From positions 1 to 5,209 of the forward strand of contig JANPGC010000213.1 of the NCBI GenBank assembly GCA_031423755.1: a DNA stretch of 5,209 nucleotides. The letters run 5' to 3'. Shown here piece after piece: positions 1 to 5,209 of this stretch (positions are counted from its first letter, which is position 1; every line of letters begins with the position of its first letter). Source of the DNA: JANMEX01 sp031423755. GTDB taxonomy: Bacteria > Pseudomonadota > Alphaproteobacteria > Rhizobiales > Rhizobiaceae. The translations under genes and the position numbers were made by a program. Below the pieces are notes generated by a model. The model saw nothing but the letters and a program-made list of their open reading frames with translations, was not told where the DNA came from and searched no databases.

Positions 1-165
1 GATTACAGCGTTGTTCAAGGCTTTGCAGAGAAATCGAACGTCGACACGGTCGGACAGATCGCAAGACTGATCTCTGTGCAGCGGAATTTTGAAAGCGTTG
101 CCAATCTGATTCAGCAGACTGAATCCTCACTCAATCAGACCATTCAAATGCTGAGCGGAAAGTGA
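1..165 (+). CDS. flgF: Flagellar basal-body rod protein FlgF, C-terminal fragment (5' end outside window)
   Basis: Only the last 54 codons are present, in frame 1 and ending at TGA 163-165. The fragment carries the C-terminal signature of the rod/hook family: VVQGFAEKSNVDTV (window codons 4-17), corresponding to the family's 'QGxLExSNVxxV' element, then ISVQRNFESV (codons 30-39), matching the 'LIxxQRxFE' helix. This C-terminal helix packs with the N-terminal helix to form the core of axial flagellar proteins. FlgF is part of the rod, exported by the flagellar type III system. FlgF is preferred over FlgG because a complete flgG lies downstream, because the QRNFE version (rather than QRSYE) suits FlgF, and because flgF precedes fliI in rhizobial loci. 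It overlaps the next gene by one base (TGATG), implying co-transcription. FlgE or another family member is not strictly excluded from so short a piece. Confidence 0.85.
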   Translation, partial: DYSVVQGFAEKSNVDTVGQIARLISVQRNFESVANLIQQTESSLNQTIQMLSGK

Positions 166-1529
166 TGGGGCTGGATGCGCTTGAGGGGTGTTTGAGGCTT
201 TCTGCTGCGTGCGCCGCAGCAGCGCCGATGATTTTGAGCGGCGGCAGGATTACGGCGGTCCGGGCGGACTTGGTTCGGGTGGCGGGGATCCAGAAGGAGG
301 CTACCATCCATTGCCGCGTCGCCTTCAAGTCTGCGCGAAATGGCGGCTTTGGCAATGTGGTGCAAATCAATGAACACGACGTGCTGGTCGCACCGTTTGA
401 CGACACGCGCGAGCTTAAAATTGGCGATCCTGCGTTCCTGCACCCTGTAGAAACTGACAGTCCATGCGGGCATTGGCTGGGGCGTGTTTTGAATCCTTTG
501 GCATCGCCGATTGATGGCGGGCCTCCTCTCAGATCCTCGGCCGTTGAGGCTGGGAGCGGAGGCAGGAGCGCGCAGATACCAGCATTGCAGCGAGGCCGCG
601 TTGAGGCGTCTATCAAGACTGGCATCCGGGCAATCGATATCTTCACCCCGATCTGCTACGGGCAACGGATCGGCATTTTTGCGGGCTCTGGCGTCGGCAA
701 GTCGACGTTGCTTGGCATGCTGACGAAGACCGACGCGTTTGATTGCGTGGTGGTTGCACTTGTCGGCGAACGTGGACGCGAGGTGCGGGAGTTTATTGAA
801 GACGCGATCGGCAAAGCGGCGATGGGCAAGACCGTCGCGGTCGTTGCGACCAGTGACCAGACGGCGCTGATGCGATTGACCGCGCCGCAACTTGCGATGC
901 GGGTGGCAGAGTATTTCCGCAGCCAAGGGAAACGGGTGTTGTTCCTTCTCGATTCTGTGACCCGGTTTGCACATGCCCTGCGCGAAATCGGCGGGGCGGC
1001 GGGCGAGCCACCTGTGGCGAGGGGATACCCGGCGTCGGTGTTTGCCGAACTTCCGAAACTTCTGGAGCGGGCCGGGCCGGGCGTCGAAGGCGGCGGCTCG
1101 ATAACGGCTATTGTCACCGTGCTTGTCGATGGCGATGATCAAAATGATCCTGTCGCCGATGCGATCCGGGGTATTCTGGACGGACATATTGTTCTTGACC
1201 GCGAGATTGCCAATCAGGGCATATACCCGCCGATCAATCTTCTTTCGTCGCTGTCCAGACTTGCGACCCGCGCTTGGACGACGGATCAGCAGCAACTGGT
1301 GCTGCAACTGCGCAGCATGATTTCCCGATATGAAGACACGAAGGACTTGCGCATGCTTGGGTCATGGAAGGCGGGGGATGATGCAGTCCTCGACAATGCA
1401 GTCGTGACTGTGCCTGAGATTTATGCGTGCATGATTCAGTCCCCGCAAGAGGCTCCTTCGCGCGACGCTTTTGGCGCGCTGCTTGCGCATTTGAGGCAGT
1501 CTGCACATGAAAAACCAGCGCTCGAATAG
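165..1529 (+). CDS. fliI: Flagellar type III export ATPase FliI
   Basis: FliI is the hexameric ATPase at the cytoplasmic base of the flagellar export gate. It uses ATP hydrolysis, with FliH and FliJ, to deliver rod, hook and filament subunits. Numbered from the GTG at 162 (455 residues; Salmonella/E. coli FliI is about 456), an N-terminal beta-barrel region (about 25-95) is followed by the F1-like catalytic domain. Walker A GSGVGKST is at 175-182, GERGREV at 202-208 with the probable catalytic Glu203, Walker B RVLFLLD at 258-264, the FliI-type segment RGYPASVFAELPKLLERAG at 288-306, DGHIVL at 340-345, and SLSR with the likely arginine finger Arg366. RYEDTKDL at 389-396 opens the C-terminal helical part. 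The start is ambiguous: GTG 162 (GTGA overlap with flgF) or ATG 165 (TGATG overlap). ATG 165 is chosen because the purine-rich GAGCGGA at 153-159 is better spaced to it. All key residues are intact. No fliH or fliJ is adjacent. Confidence 0.97.
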   Translation: MGLDALEGCLRLSAACAAAAPMILSGGRITAVRADLVRVAGIQKEATIHCRVAFKSARNGGFGNVVQINEHDVLVAPFDDTRELKIGDPAFLHPVETDSPCGHWLGRVLNPLASPIDGGPPLRSSAVEAGSGGRSAQIPALQRGRVEASIKTGIRAIDIFTPICYGQRIGIFAGSGVGKSTLLGMLTKTDAFDCVVVALVGERGREVREFIEDAIGKAAMGKTVAVVATSDQTALMRLTAPQLAMRVAEYFRSQGKRVLFLLDSVTRFAHALREIGGAAGEPPVARGYPASVFAELPKLLERAGPGVEGGGSITAIVTVLVDGDDQNDPVADAIRGILDGHIVLDREIANQGIYPPINLLSSLSRLATRAWTTDQQQLVLQLRSMISRYEDTKDLRMLGSWKAGDDAVLDNAVVTVPEIYACMIQSPQEAPSRDAFGALLAHLRQSAHEKPALE

Positions 1530-2058
1530 CGCCCGAATTGTGCGCCAAACGCGCTCGATCTTAAGCAATGTCCTGTTTTTCGGCTGCATCGGGTGCGGAA
1601 CGATGGCGAGCGCGGCGCTGCCATTTTACATCCACTTTCATCCCGAGAAATTCGGACCGCCGTTAATGCACTTCTCGGGAGACCTTGAGCGCAATCTGGT
1701 TGCTGAGGACAGTGTGGACATGCGGCGCGAGCAGCGCATATCGGCCTTGGTGAGACCAAAATTGCAACTTGACAAGATTACAACCGGGTCCATCAAGGAC
1801 GGACCTTCAGGGCGCATGCTGGCGACAGTTGCGGACCAGCCCTTCCCCGGTGGCAAGATTGGCTCGCCATTGACGCTGGAAATCCTGTTTGTGAGCTCCA
1901 ACCGAGCCTTGATCGTAGATGGCGGAAAGGTGGAGACTGTCAGGGTCGGATCAAAACTTTCCAATGGCGCCGCAGTTGAGGCGATCACCCAATCCAAGGG
2001 ACTCTGGTCGATCAAGATTTCGACGGGGGCCGCTTATAACTGGGCGCAGCGCGACTGA
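1507..2058 (+). CDS. Uncharacterised membrane-anchored or exported protein encoded between fliI and flgB
   Basis: A 183-residue protein of unknown function. I do not recognise a named family. It begins with a basic stretch (residues 2-16, with Lys/Arg at 2, 5, 10, 13, 16), then a hydrophobic segment at about 18-40 with Cys27 and Cys30. This is either a signal anchor or a signal peptide with possible cleavage after the ASA at 34-36. The rest is polar and probably periplasmic. The C-terminal part (about 120-175) alternates hydrophobic residues in beta-strand fashion around VRVGSKL (145-151) and VEAITQSKGLWSIKI (157-171), suggesting a small beta domain. It overlaps fliI by 23 bases, with GAGG at 1493-1496 as a plausible ribosome binding site. 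Its place in the operon argues for a flagellar role. Many bacteria have fliJ after fliI, but this protein has a membrane segment and no long coiled coil, so it is not a FliJ of ordinary type. A gene in this slot is usual in rhizobial loci, as far as I recall. Confidence 0.85.
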   Translation: MKNQRSNSARIVRQTRSILSNVLFFGCIGCGTMASAALPFYIHFHPEKFGPPLMHFSGDLERNLVAEDSVDMRREQRISALVRPKLQLDKITTGSIKDGPSGRMLATVADQPFPGGKIGSPLTLEILFVSSNRALIVDGGKVETVRVGSKLSNGAAVEAITQSKGLWSIKISTGAAYNWAQRD

Positions 2059-2079
2059 GCGGCAAACCACAAGCCCGAC

Positions 2080-2103
2080 ACAAGGCGTAGGCCTTACGTT
2101 TGT
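2080..2103. promoter_or_regulatory. Imperfect inverted repeat in the only intergenic gap, upstream of flgB
   Basis: The left arm has ACAA (2080-2083) and CGTA (2086-2089). The right arm has TACG (2095-2098) and TTGT (2100-2103). The arms are complementary, with a two-base bulge on one side and one base on the other, around a five-base centre that includes AGGCCT at 2089-2094. It lies 18 bases before the flgB start, so it could be a protein-binding dyad or a weak RNA hairpin influencing flgB translation or mRNA processing. It has no T-run and does not look like a Rho-independent terminator. It may also be chance. Confidence 0.2.
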
Positions 2104-2110
2104 GCGATTC

Positions 2111-2116
2111 AAGGAG
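2111..2116 (+). promoter_or_regulatory. Ribosome binding site of flgB
   Basis: AAGGAG lies five bases before the ATG at 2122. It is the clearest Shine-Dalgarno sequence in the window and fits flgB being the one gene here that does not overlap or nearly touch its upstream neighbour, so it needs its own strong initiation signal. Confidence 0.8.
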
Positions 2117-2121
2117 CGCAC

Positions 2122-2484
2122 ATGCAAAACAACGGCATCTTCGCCTTAGCGAGCCAGCAGGCCAAATCGCTGGCTGTGCGGCAGCAGACGATCGCTGAAA
2201 ATGTCGCTCATGCAAATATTCGCGGCTATGCGGCCAAGGATATTGTGCCGTTCAAGGCGATGCTTGAGCCGGATCCCGCGCGTTTGGCAACAACTGACAT
2301 ACGGCATCTGGCGAGCGCCAACTCGTATGACGGCATTGCACTTGAGACCACAACGGGGACCGGCAACCCTGTCAGTGTCGAAACTGAAATGATGAAGACG
2401 ACAGAGGTCAGAAGCCAGTATGAATTGAACACGGCAATTGTCAGTGCCTTTCACCGGATGATCCTGACGGCGGCGAAGTCTTGA
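2122..2484 (+). CDS. flgB: Flagellar basal-body (proximal) rod protein FlgB
   Basis: FlgB is a proximal rod subunit, exported by the flagellar type III machinery and assembled near FliE and the MS ring. At 120 residues it has the short FlgB-type length, consisting only of the N- and C-terminal helices of the axial-protein family with little between. The N-terminal signature is ENVAHANIRGYAAKD at 26-40, a divergent form of the usual NxANANTPGYKAxD, with Ile-Arg replacing Thr-Pro. The C-terminal part has GNPVSVETEMMKTTE at 81-95, matching the FlgB element 'GNxVxxExEM', followed by the helix QYELNTAIVSAFHRMI at 99-114. The start at ATG 2122 is fixed by the strong AAGGAG upstream. It is followed after two bases by flgC. 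The order flgB-flgC is the conserved pair in most flagellated bacteria. Confidence 0.95.
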   Translation: MQNNGIFALASQQAKSLAVRQQTIAENVAHANIRGYAAKDIVPFKAMLEPDPARLATTDIRHLASANSYDGIALETTTGTGNPVSVETEMMKTTEVRSQYELNTAIVSAFHRMILTAAKS

Positions 2485-2486
2485 TC

Positions 2487-2903
2487 ATGGACAGTCTGGT
2501 GTCTTCCATCAAGATTGCGGGCTCGGGGATGGACGCGCAGACGCGGCGCATCCAGGTCGTTGCAGAGAATATTGCCAATGCAAACTCCACGGCAAAGGTT
2601 GCCGGTGGCGATCCTTATCAGAGAAAAATCATCAACTTCGTAGAAGAACTCGACCGGAAGACCGGAGCCAATCTGGTCAAGACGACCGAGGTAACGCGGG
2701 ACAGCTCGCCATTTCAGACAGAGTTTGATCCCGGCAGCCCGTATGCTGACGCGTCGGGGTTTGTCAAACTGCCGAACGTCAACGCCATCGTTGAAATGGC
2801 GGACATGCGTGAGGCAAACCGGTCTTATGAGGCAAACCTGCAAGTCATCAAGCAGGTCCGTGATCTGATTTCCATGTCTGTAGATCTGTTGAGGGCGACA
2901 TGA
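2487..2903 (+). CDS. flgC: Flagellar basal-body (proximal) rod protein FlgC
   Basis: FlgC is a proximal rod subunit that assembles with FlgB and FlgF between the MS ring and the distal rod. The product is 138 residues, a normal FlgC length. It shows the N-terminal axial-family motif VAENIANANST (25-35) and the highly characteristic FlgC C-terminal block: DPGSPYADASGFVKLPNVN at 81-99, then EMADMREANRSYEANLQV at 103-120, matching the family pattern of 'PNVN..EMA.M..A.RSYEAN'. The start is taken at ATG 2487, two bases after the flgB stop. A TTG at 2481 would add two residues and overlap the flgB stop but is unlikely. The only upstream purine-rich stretch is the weak GGCGAAG at 2472-2478, so translation is probably coupled to flgB. 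The stop overlaps the fliE start by four bases (ATGA). Confidence 0.96.
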   Translation: MDSLVSSIKIAGSGMDAQTRRIQVVAENIANANSTAKVAGGDPYQRKIINFVEELDRKTGANLVKTTEVTRDSSPFQTEFDPGSPYADASGFVKLPNVNAIVEMADMREANRSYEANLQVIKQVRDLISMSVDLLRAT

Positions 2904-3199
2904 CAGTTTCCGCAATCACGTCAGCAATCCAAAGCATTGCTGAACAGGGCAAAGTCAGCGTCCAATCCAGCAAGGGTGCTGCAGAGAGCTTCAGTGCGTC
3001 GCTTCAGGCGGCTGGCGCGAACGCCATTGGGGCGTTGCAGAACGCCGAGACACAATCGATGGCCGCGCTTGCCGGACAGGGTTCGACGCGGGACGTTGTG
3101 GATGCGGTCATGTCAGCGGAGCAGTCGCTTCGGATTGCAACGGGCATTCGCGACAAGATTGTCTCGGCTTATCTCGACCTCACACGCATGTCCATTTAG
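2900..3199 (+). CDS. fliE: Flagellar hook-basal body complex protein FliE
   Basis: FliE is the small adaptor that joins the FliF MS ring to the rod and is one of the first substrates of the flagellar export gate. The 99-residue product has the normal FliE length (about 100). The diagnostic region is C-terminal: DVVDAVMSAEQSLRIATGIR at 65-84 corresponds to the family's 'DVxxVMxxxEKAxLxLxxxVxVR', and DKIVSAYLDLTRMSI at 85-99 to the ending 'NKxVxAYxEIMRMxI'. The N-terminal half is Ala/Ser/Gln-rich and poorly conserved, with FSASLQAA at 31-38 aligning with the 'F.xxLxxA' element. ATG 2900 overlaps the flgC stop in ATGA, and GAGGG at 2891-2895 is a plausible ribosome binding site. It lies between flgC and flgG, as in rhizobial loci, rather than beside fliF as in enteric bacteria. 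Confidence 0.95.
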   Translation: MTVSAITSAIQSIAEQGKVSVQSSKGAAESFSASLQAAGANAIGALQNAETQSMAALAGQGSTRDVVDAVMSAEQSLRIATGIRDKIVSAYLDLTRMSI

Positions 3200-3204
3200 G
3201 GGAA
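3198..3204 (+). promoter_or_regulatory. Ribosome binding site of flgG
   Basis: AGGGGAA lies four bases before the ATG at 3209 and shares its first two bases with the fliE stop codon (TAG 3197-3199). It supports the chosen flgG start. Confidence 0.6.
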
Positions 3205-3208
3205 CACG

Positions 3209-3997
3209 ATGCGCGCACTGTCCATTGCAGCAACCGGCATGAGCGCCCAGCAGACCAATCTGGATGTGATTGCAAACAATATCGCCAACATCAACACGAC
3301 CGGGTTCAAGCGGGCTCGCGCAGAGTTTACCGACCTGCTTTACCAGACCGAGCGGCAGAAGGGTGTGCCTTCACGCTCAAACCAGGACATTATTCCGGAA
3401 GGCGTGCACATCGGACTTGGCGTGCGCAATGTTGCGGTGAGGAATATCAACACGCAAGGGACGCTTGAGGCGACCTCCAATCAACTGGATGTCGCCCTGA
3501 GCGGCAATGGCTGGTTCCAGATCGAGCTGCCAAGCGGCGAGACCAACTACACGCGCTCCGGCGCCTTCAACACCAATGCGGAAGGCCAGCTCGTGACCAG
3601 CGACGGCCACAGCGTTGCGCCTTCGATTGTTGTGCCGGCGAACACGGTCGAGGTGATCGTCAATGATACGGGCCAAGTTTTTGCGCGCGTGGAAGGACAG
3701 ACGGACTTGCAGGAATTAGGCCAGCTGACGTTGGCGAACTTCCCGAACGAGGCGGGACTTATCCCGAACGGGGGCAGCCTCTTTGCCCAGAGCGGCGCTT
3801 CAGGCGCGCCGACGATTGGCGTGCCGGGTGATGCAGGATTTGCGACGGTCAAACAGGGGTATCTGGAAGAAAGCAATGTTGATCCGGTGAAGGAAATTAC
3901 CGAGTTGATTTCTGCGCAGCGCAGCTACGAAATGAATTCAAAGGTAATACAGGCCGCTGACGAAATGTCGGGTGTTGTCTCGAAGGGCATTCGCTGA
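3209..3997 (+). CDS. flgG: Flagellar distal rod protein FlgG
   Basis: FlgG forms the distal rod, the drive shaft that passes through the P and L rings. The product is 262 residues (enteric FlgG is 260) and aligns along its length. The N-terminal block is MSAQQTNLDVIANNIANINT (11-30) followed by TGFKR (31-35), then FTDLLYQTERQ (40-50). The segment at about 46-65 corresponds to the FlgG-specific insertion that distinguishes the stiff rod from the curved hook FlgE. The mid-domain has YTRSGAF at 114-120 and NAEGQLVTSDG at 123-133. The C-terminal block has QGYLEESNVDPV (216-227) and LISAQRSYEMNSKVIQAADEM (positions 233-253). A good ribosome binding site precedes ATG 3209. The TGA stop shares one base with the flgA start (TGATG). 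It is intact and unremarkable, and the most confidently recognised rod gene here. Confidence 0.98.
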   Translation: MRALSIAATGMSAQQTNLDVIANNIANINTTGFKRARAEFTDLLYQTERQKGVPSRSNQDIIPEGVHIGLGVRNVAVRNINTQGTLEATSNQLDVALSGNGWFQIELPSGETNYTRSGAFNTNAEGQLVTSDGHSVAPSIVVPANTVEVIVNDTGQVFARVEGQTDLQELGQLTLANFPNEAGLIPNGGSLFAQSGASGAPTIGVPGDAGFATVKQGYLEESNVDPVKEITELISAQRSYEMNSKVIQAADEMSGVVSKGIR

Positions 3998-4455
3998 TGC
4001 CAGCGATACGAACATCGGTCTTGTCGATCATGGCCGTTTCGGTTTCGACGTGGACTTGCATGGCCGCGGATACTGCCGCGGTTGTTCGCAGCGCGATCTA
4101 TCCCGGGCAGCAAATCGTGGCCGCGAAAGTGGCGATGATCGACGCGACCAACTGCGCGCATTGTGTTCCGGGCTTTATCCGCGATTCCAGCGCGCTTGTC
4201 GGCATGATTGCAGTCAAGACAATACTGCCTGACCGGCTGATTTATCTTGAACAGCTACGCAAGCCCGCAATCCTCAAATCCGGCCAACAGGTTTCGGTGC
4301 TGCTGCGGCATGGCGCCCTGTCGATTTCGATGCGCGGCGAGGCATTGGCTGACGCAAATGTTGGAGACCTGGTTGCAGTGCGCAACAAGGCCAATGGGAC
4401 GGTTGTCACCGGCAGAGTTGCGCAAGACGGGTCGATCCTTGTGGACCCGTCATGA
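3997..4455 (+). CDS. flgA: Flagellar basal-body P-ring formation chaperone FlgA (short form)
   Basis: FlgA is a periplasmic chaperone that helps FlgI subunits form the P ring. The product is 152 residues, well below the roughly 219 of enteric FlgA; short FlgA proteins lacking much of the N-terminal domain are usual in alphaproteobacteria. Residues 1-24 look like a Sec signal peptide (Arg5, hydrophobic 8-19, probable cleavage near MAA 22-24). The mature part has the SAF-like pattern: AIYPGQQI at 33-40, LVGMIAVKTILPDRLIYLEQL at 68-88, KPAILKSGQQVSVLL at 89-103, and RGEALADANVGDLVAVRNKA at 113-132, matching the family's 'G.AL..G..Gd.IrVrN' and ending with a GRV..DGSILV strand (139-149). An unusual CAHC sits at 53-56. 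ATG 3997 overlaps the flgG stop by one base, with GAAGGG at 3982-3987 as ribosome binding site. It is followed directly by its partner flgI. Confidence 0.93.
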   Translation: MPAIRTSVLSIMAVSVSTWTCMAADTAAVVRSAIYPGQQIVAAKVAMIDATNCAHCVPGFIRDSSALVGMIAVKTILPDRLIYLEQLRKPAILKSGQQVSVLLRHGALSISMRGEALADANVGDLVAVRNKANGTVVTGRVAQDGSILVDPS

Positions 4456-5209
4456 GATTTGCATTGATGGCATTGATCATGTCGGGCCTTGCAACATCGG
4501 CACATTCCGAGTCGCGGATCAAGGATATCGCGTTTGTCCAGAATTCGAGAGACAATCAGCTGATCGGCTACGGGCTGGTCATTGGTCTGCAGGGCACAGG
4601 TGACAGTCTGCGCAACTCGCCATTCACCGAACAGTCGATCCGTGCGATGCTTGAGAATCTGGGTATCGCATCGACCAATGGACGGCCCCGGACGCGCAAT
4701 GTGGCGGCGGTTATCGTCACGGCCAATCTTCCGCCTTTTGCAAAATCGGGGTCGCGGATCGACGTCAACGTTGCCTCGCTTGGAGATGCAACGACGCTGG
4801 CTGGCGGGACGCTGGTCGAAACGCCGCTGCGCGCGGCCAACAACCAAATTTACGCGGTCGCGCAGGGCGGGCTGATTGTTTCCGGATTTCAGGCCGGCGG
4901 GCAGGCCGAGAAGCTTTCGCAGGGTGTGCCGACTTCCGGCCGGGTGCCGAATGGCGCAATCGTCGAGCGTGAAGTGCGGCAGATGAGCGAAGACCAGAGC
5001 GAGTTCACCTTCCTATTGCACAATCCGGATTTTTCGACGGCGGTTGCCATGGTCGATTCCATCAATGACTTCACGAGAAAGACCTATGGTTCGGCACTTG
5101 CCTCAGAGGTGGACGCACGGTCGATTGTTGTCAAAAAACCACAGAAGGTAACGTCAACGCGCTTCATTTCCCAATTGGAGCGGTTGGCGGTGGAGACGTT
5201 GGAGGTGCA
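4452..5209 (+). CDS. flgI: Flagellar P-ring protein FlgI, N-terminal part (3' end outside window)
   Basis: FlgI is the subunit of the periplasmic P ring, the bushing around the rod at the peptidoglycan layer. The reading frame opens at ATG 4452, overlapping the flgA stop by four bases (ATGA), and runs without a stop to the window end. It gives 252 codons plus two bases, about two thirds of the usual roughly 370. Residues 1-19 form a short Sec signal peptide (Arg2, hydrophobic 3-14, cleavage probably after SA 16-17 or AHS 17-19). The mature protein starts with the family signature RIKDIAFVQNSRDNQLIGYG (22-41) and LVIGLQGTGDSLRNSPF (42-58). It continues with NVAAVIVTANLPPFAKSGSR (83-102), IDVNVASLGDATTLAGGTL (103-121), YAVAQGGLIVSGF (134-146) and VPNGAIVERE (165-174). 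No strong ribosome binding site is visible, so translation probably depends on coupling to flgA. No truncation or frameshift is seen within the window. Confidence 0.97.
   Translation, partial: MRFALMALIMSGLATSAHSESRIKDIAFVQNSRDNQLIGYGLVIGLQGTGDSLRNSPFTEQSIRAMLENLGIASTNGRPRTRNVAAVIVTANLPPFAKSGSRIDVNVASLGDATTLAGGTLVETPLRAANNQIYAVAQGGLIVSGFQAGGQAEKLSQGVPTSGRVPNGAIVEREVRQMSEDQSEFTFLLHNPDFSTAVAMVDSINDFTRKTYGSALASEVDARSIVVKKPQKVTSTRFISQLERLAVETLEV

Noticed and set aside
144..1307. A 387-codon open frame on the minus strand opposite fliI
   Set aside because: It lies entirely antisense to a full-length FliI with all catalytic motifs. Its product is rich in Arg, His and Pro with no domain pattern, typical of a shadow frame in GC-rich coding DNA.
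1507..2058. Calling the gene after fliI fliJ
   Set aside because: FliJ is a soluble coiled-coil protein of about 150 residues. This product has an N-terminal hydrophobic segment, a beta-type tail and no heptad pattern.
2080..2103. Rho-independent terminator before flgB
   Set aside because: The arms are short and interrupted, and no T-run follows. A terminator here would also split a contiguous basal-body operon.
2481..2486. TTG at 2481 as the flgC start
   Set aside because: It would add only two residues (Met-Ile) before a normal ATG at 2487 where family members begin, and TTG is a rare start.
4242..4847. A 201-codon minus-strand open frame across flgA and flgI
   Set aside because: It is opposite two well-recognised genes, and its Arg/Cys-rich composition has no family signature. 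It is a shadow frame.
1..5209. Mobile elements, CRISPR arrays, tRNA or rRNA genes
   Set aside because: No repeated spacer pattern, transposase-like product, terminal inverted repeats or structured RNA was seen. Nearly every base is inside a recognised flagellar gene.

Overview
This window is a compact, one-directional block of flagellar basal-body genes, all on the + strand. The layout is: end of flgF (partial), fliI, an unnamed membrane-associated or exported protein gene, flgB, flgC, fliE, flgG, flgA, and the first two thirds or so of flgI, which is cut by the window end. The order (fliI inside a rod/ring operon, followed by a small unnamed gene and then flgB-flgC-fliE-flgG-flgA-flgI) is the arrangement I know from Rhizobiales/Hyphomicrobiales flagellar loci such as Brucella, Agrobacterium and Sinorhizobium. 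With the moderately GC-rich codon usage and the short FlgA, it points to an alphaproteobacterium of that order. I cannot name a genus.

Region by region: 1-165 holds the last 54 codons of a rod protein, most likely FlgF. 165-1529 is FliI, the ATPase of the flagellar type III export apparatus. 1507-2058 is a 183-residue protein I do not recognise by name, which sits where many bacteria carry fliJ but does not look like FliJ. 2059-2121 is the only gap of any size (63 bases); it holds the flgB ribosome binding site and an imperfect dyad. 2122-3997 encodes the proximal and distal rod: FlgB, FlgC, the MS-ring/rod adaptor FliE, and FlgG. 3997-5209 encodes the P-ring pair: the periplasmic chaperone FlgA and the P-ring subunit FlgI.

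Most junctions overlap or nearly touch (TGATG at flgF/fliI and flgG/flgA, ATGA at flgC/fliE and flgA/flgI, a 23-base overlap after fliI, a 2-base gap at flgB/flgC, 9 bases at fliE/flgG). This implies a single polycistronic message with translational coupling. FliI powers export of the rod subunits FlgB, FlgC, FlgF, FlgG and FliE through the membrane. FlgA and FlgI carry apparent Sec signal peptides, so they would reach the periplasm independently to build the P ring around the rod.

No RNA genes, mobile elements, CRISPR arrays, clear promoters or terminators were seen. The least understood element is the 1507-2058 gene. No evidence of an entirely new system was found.
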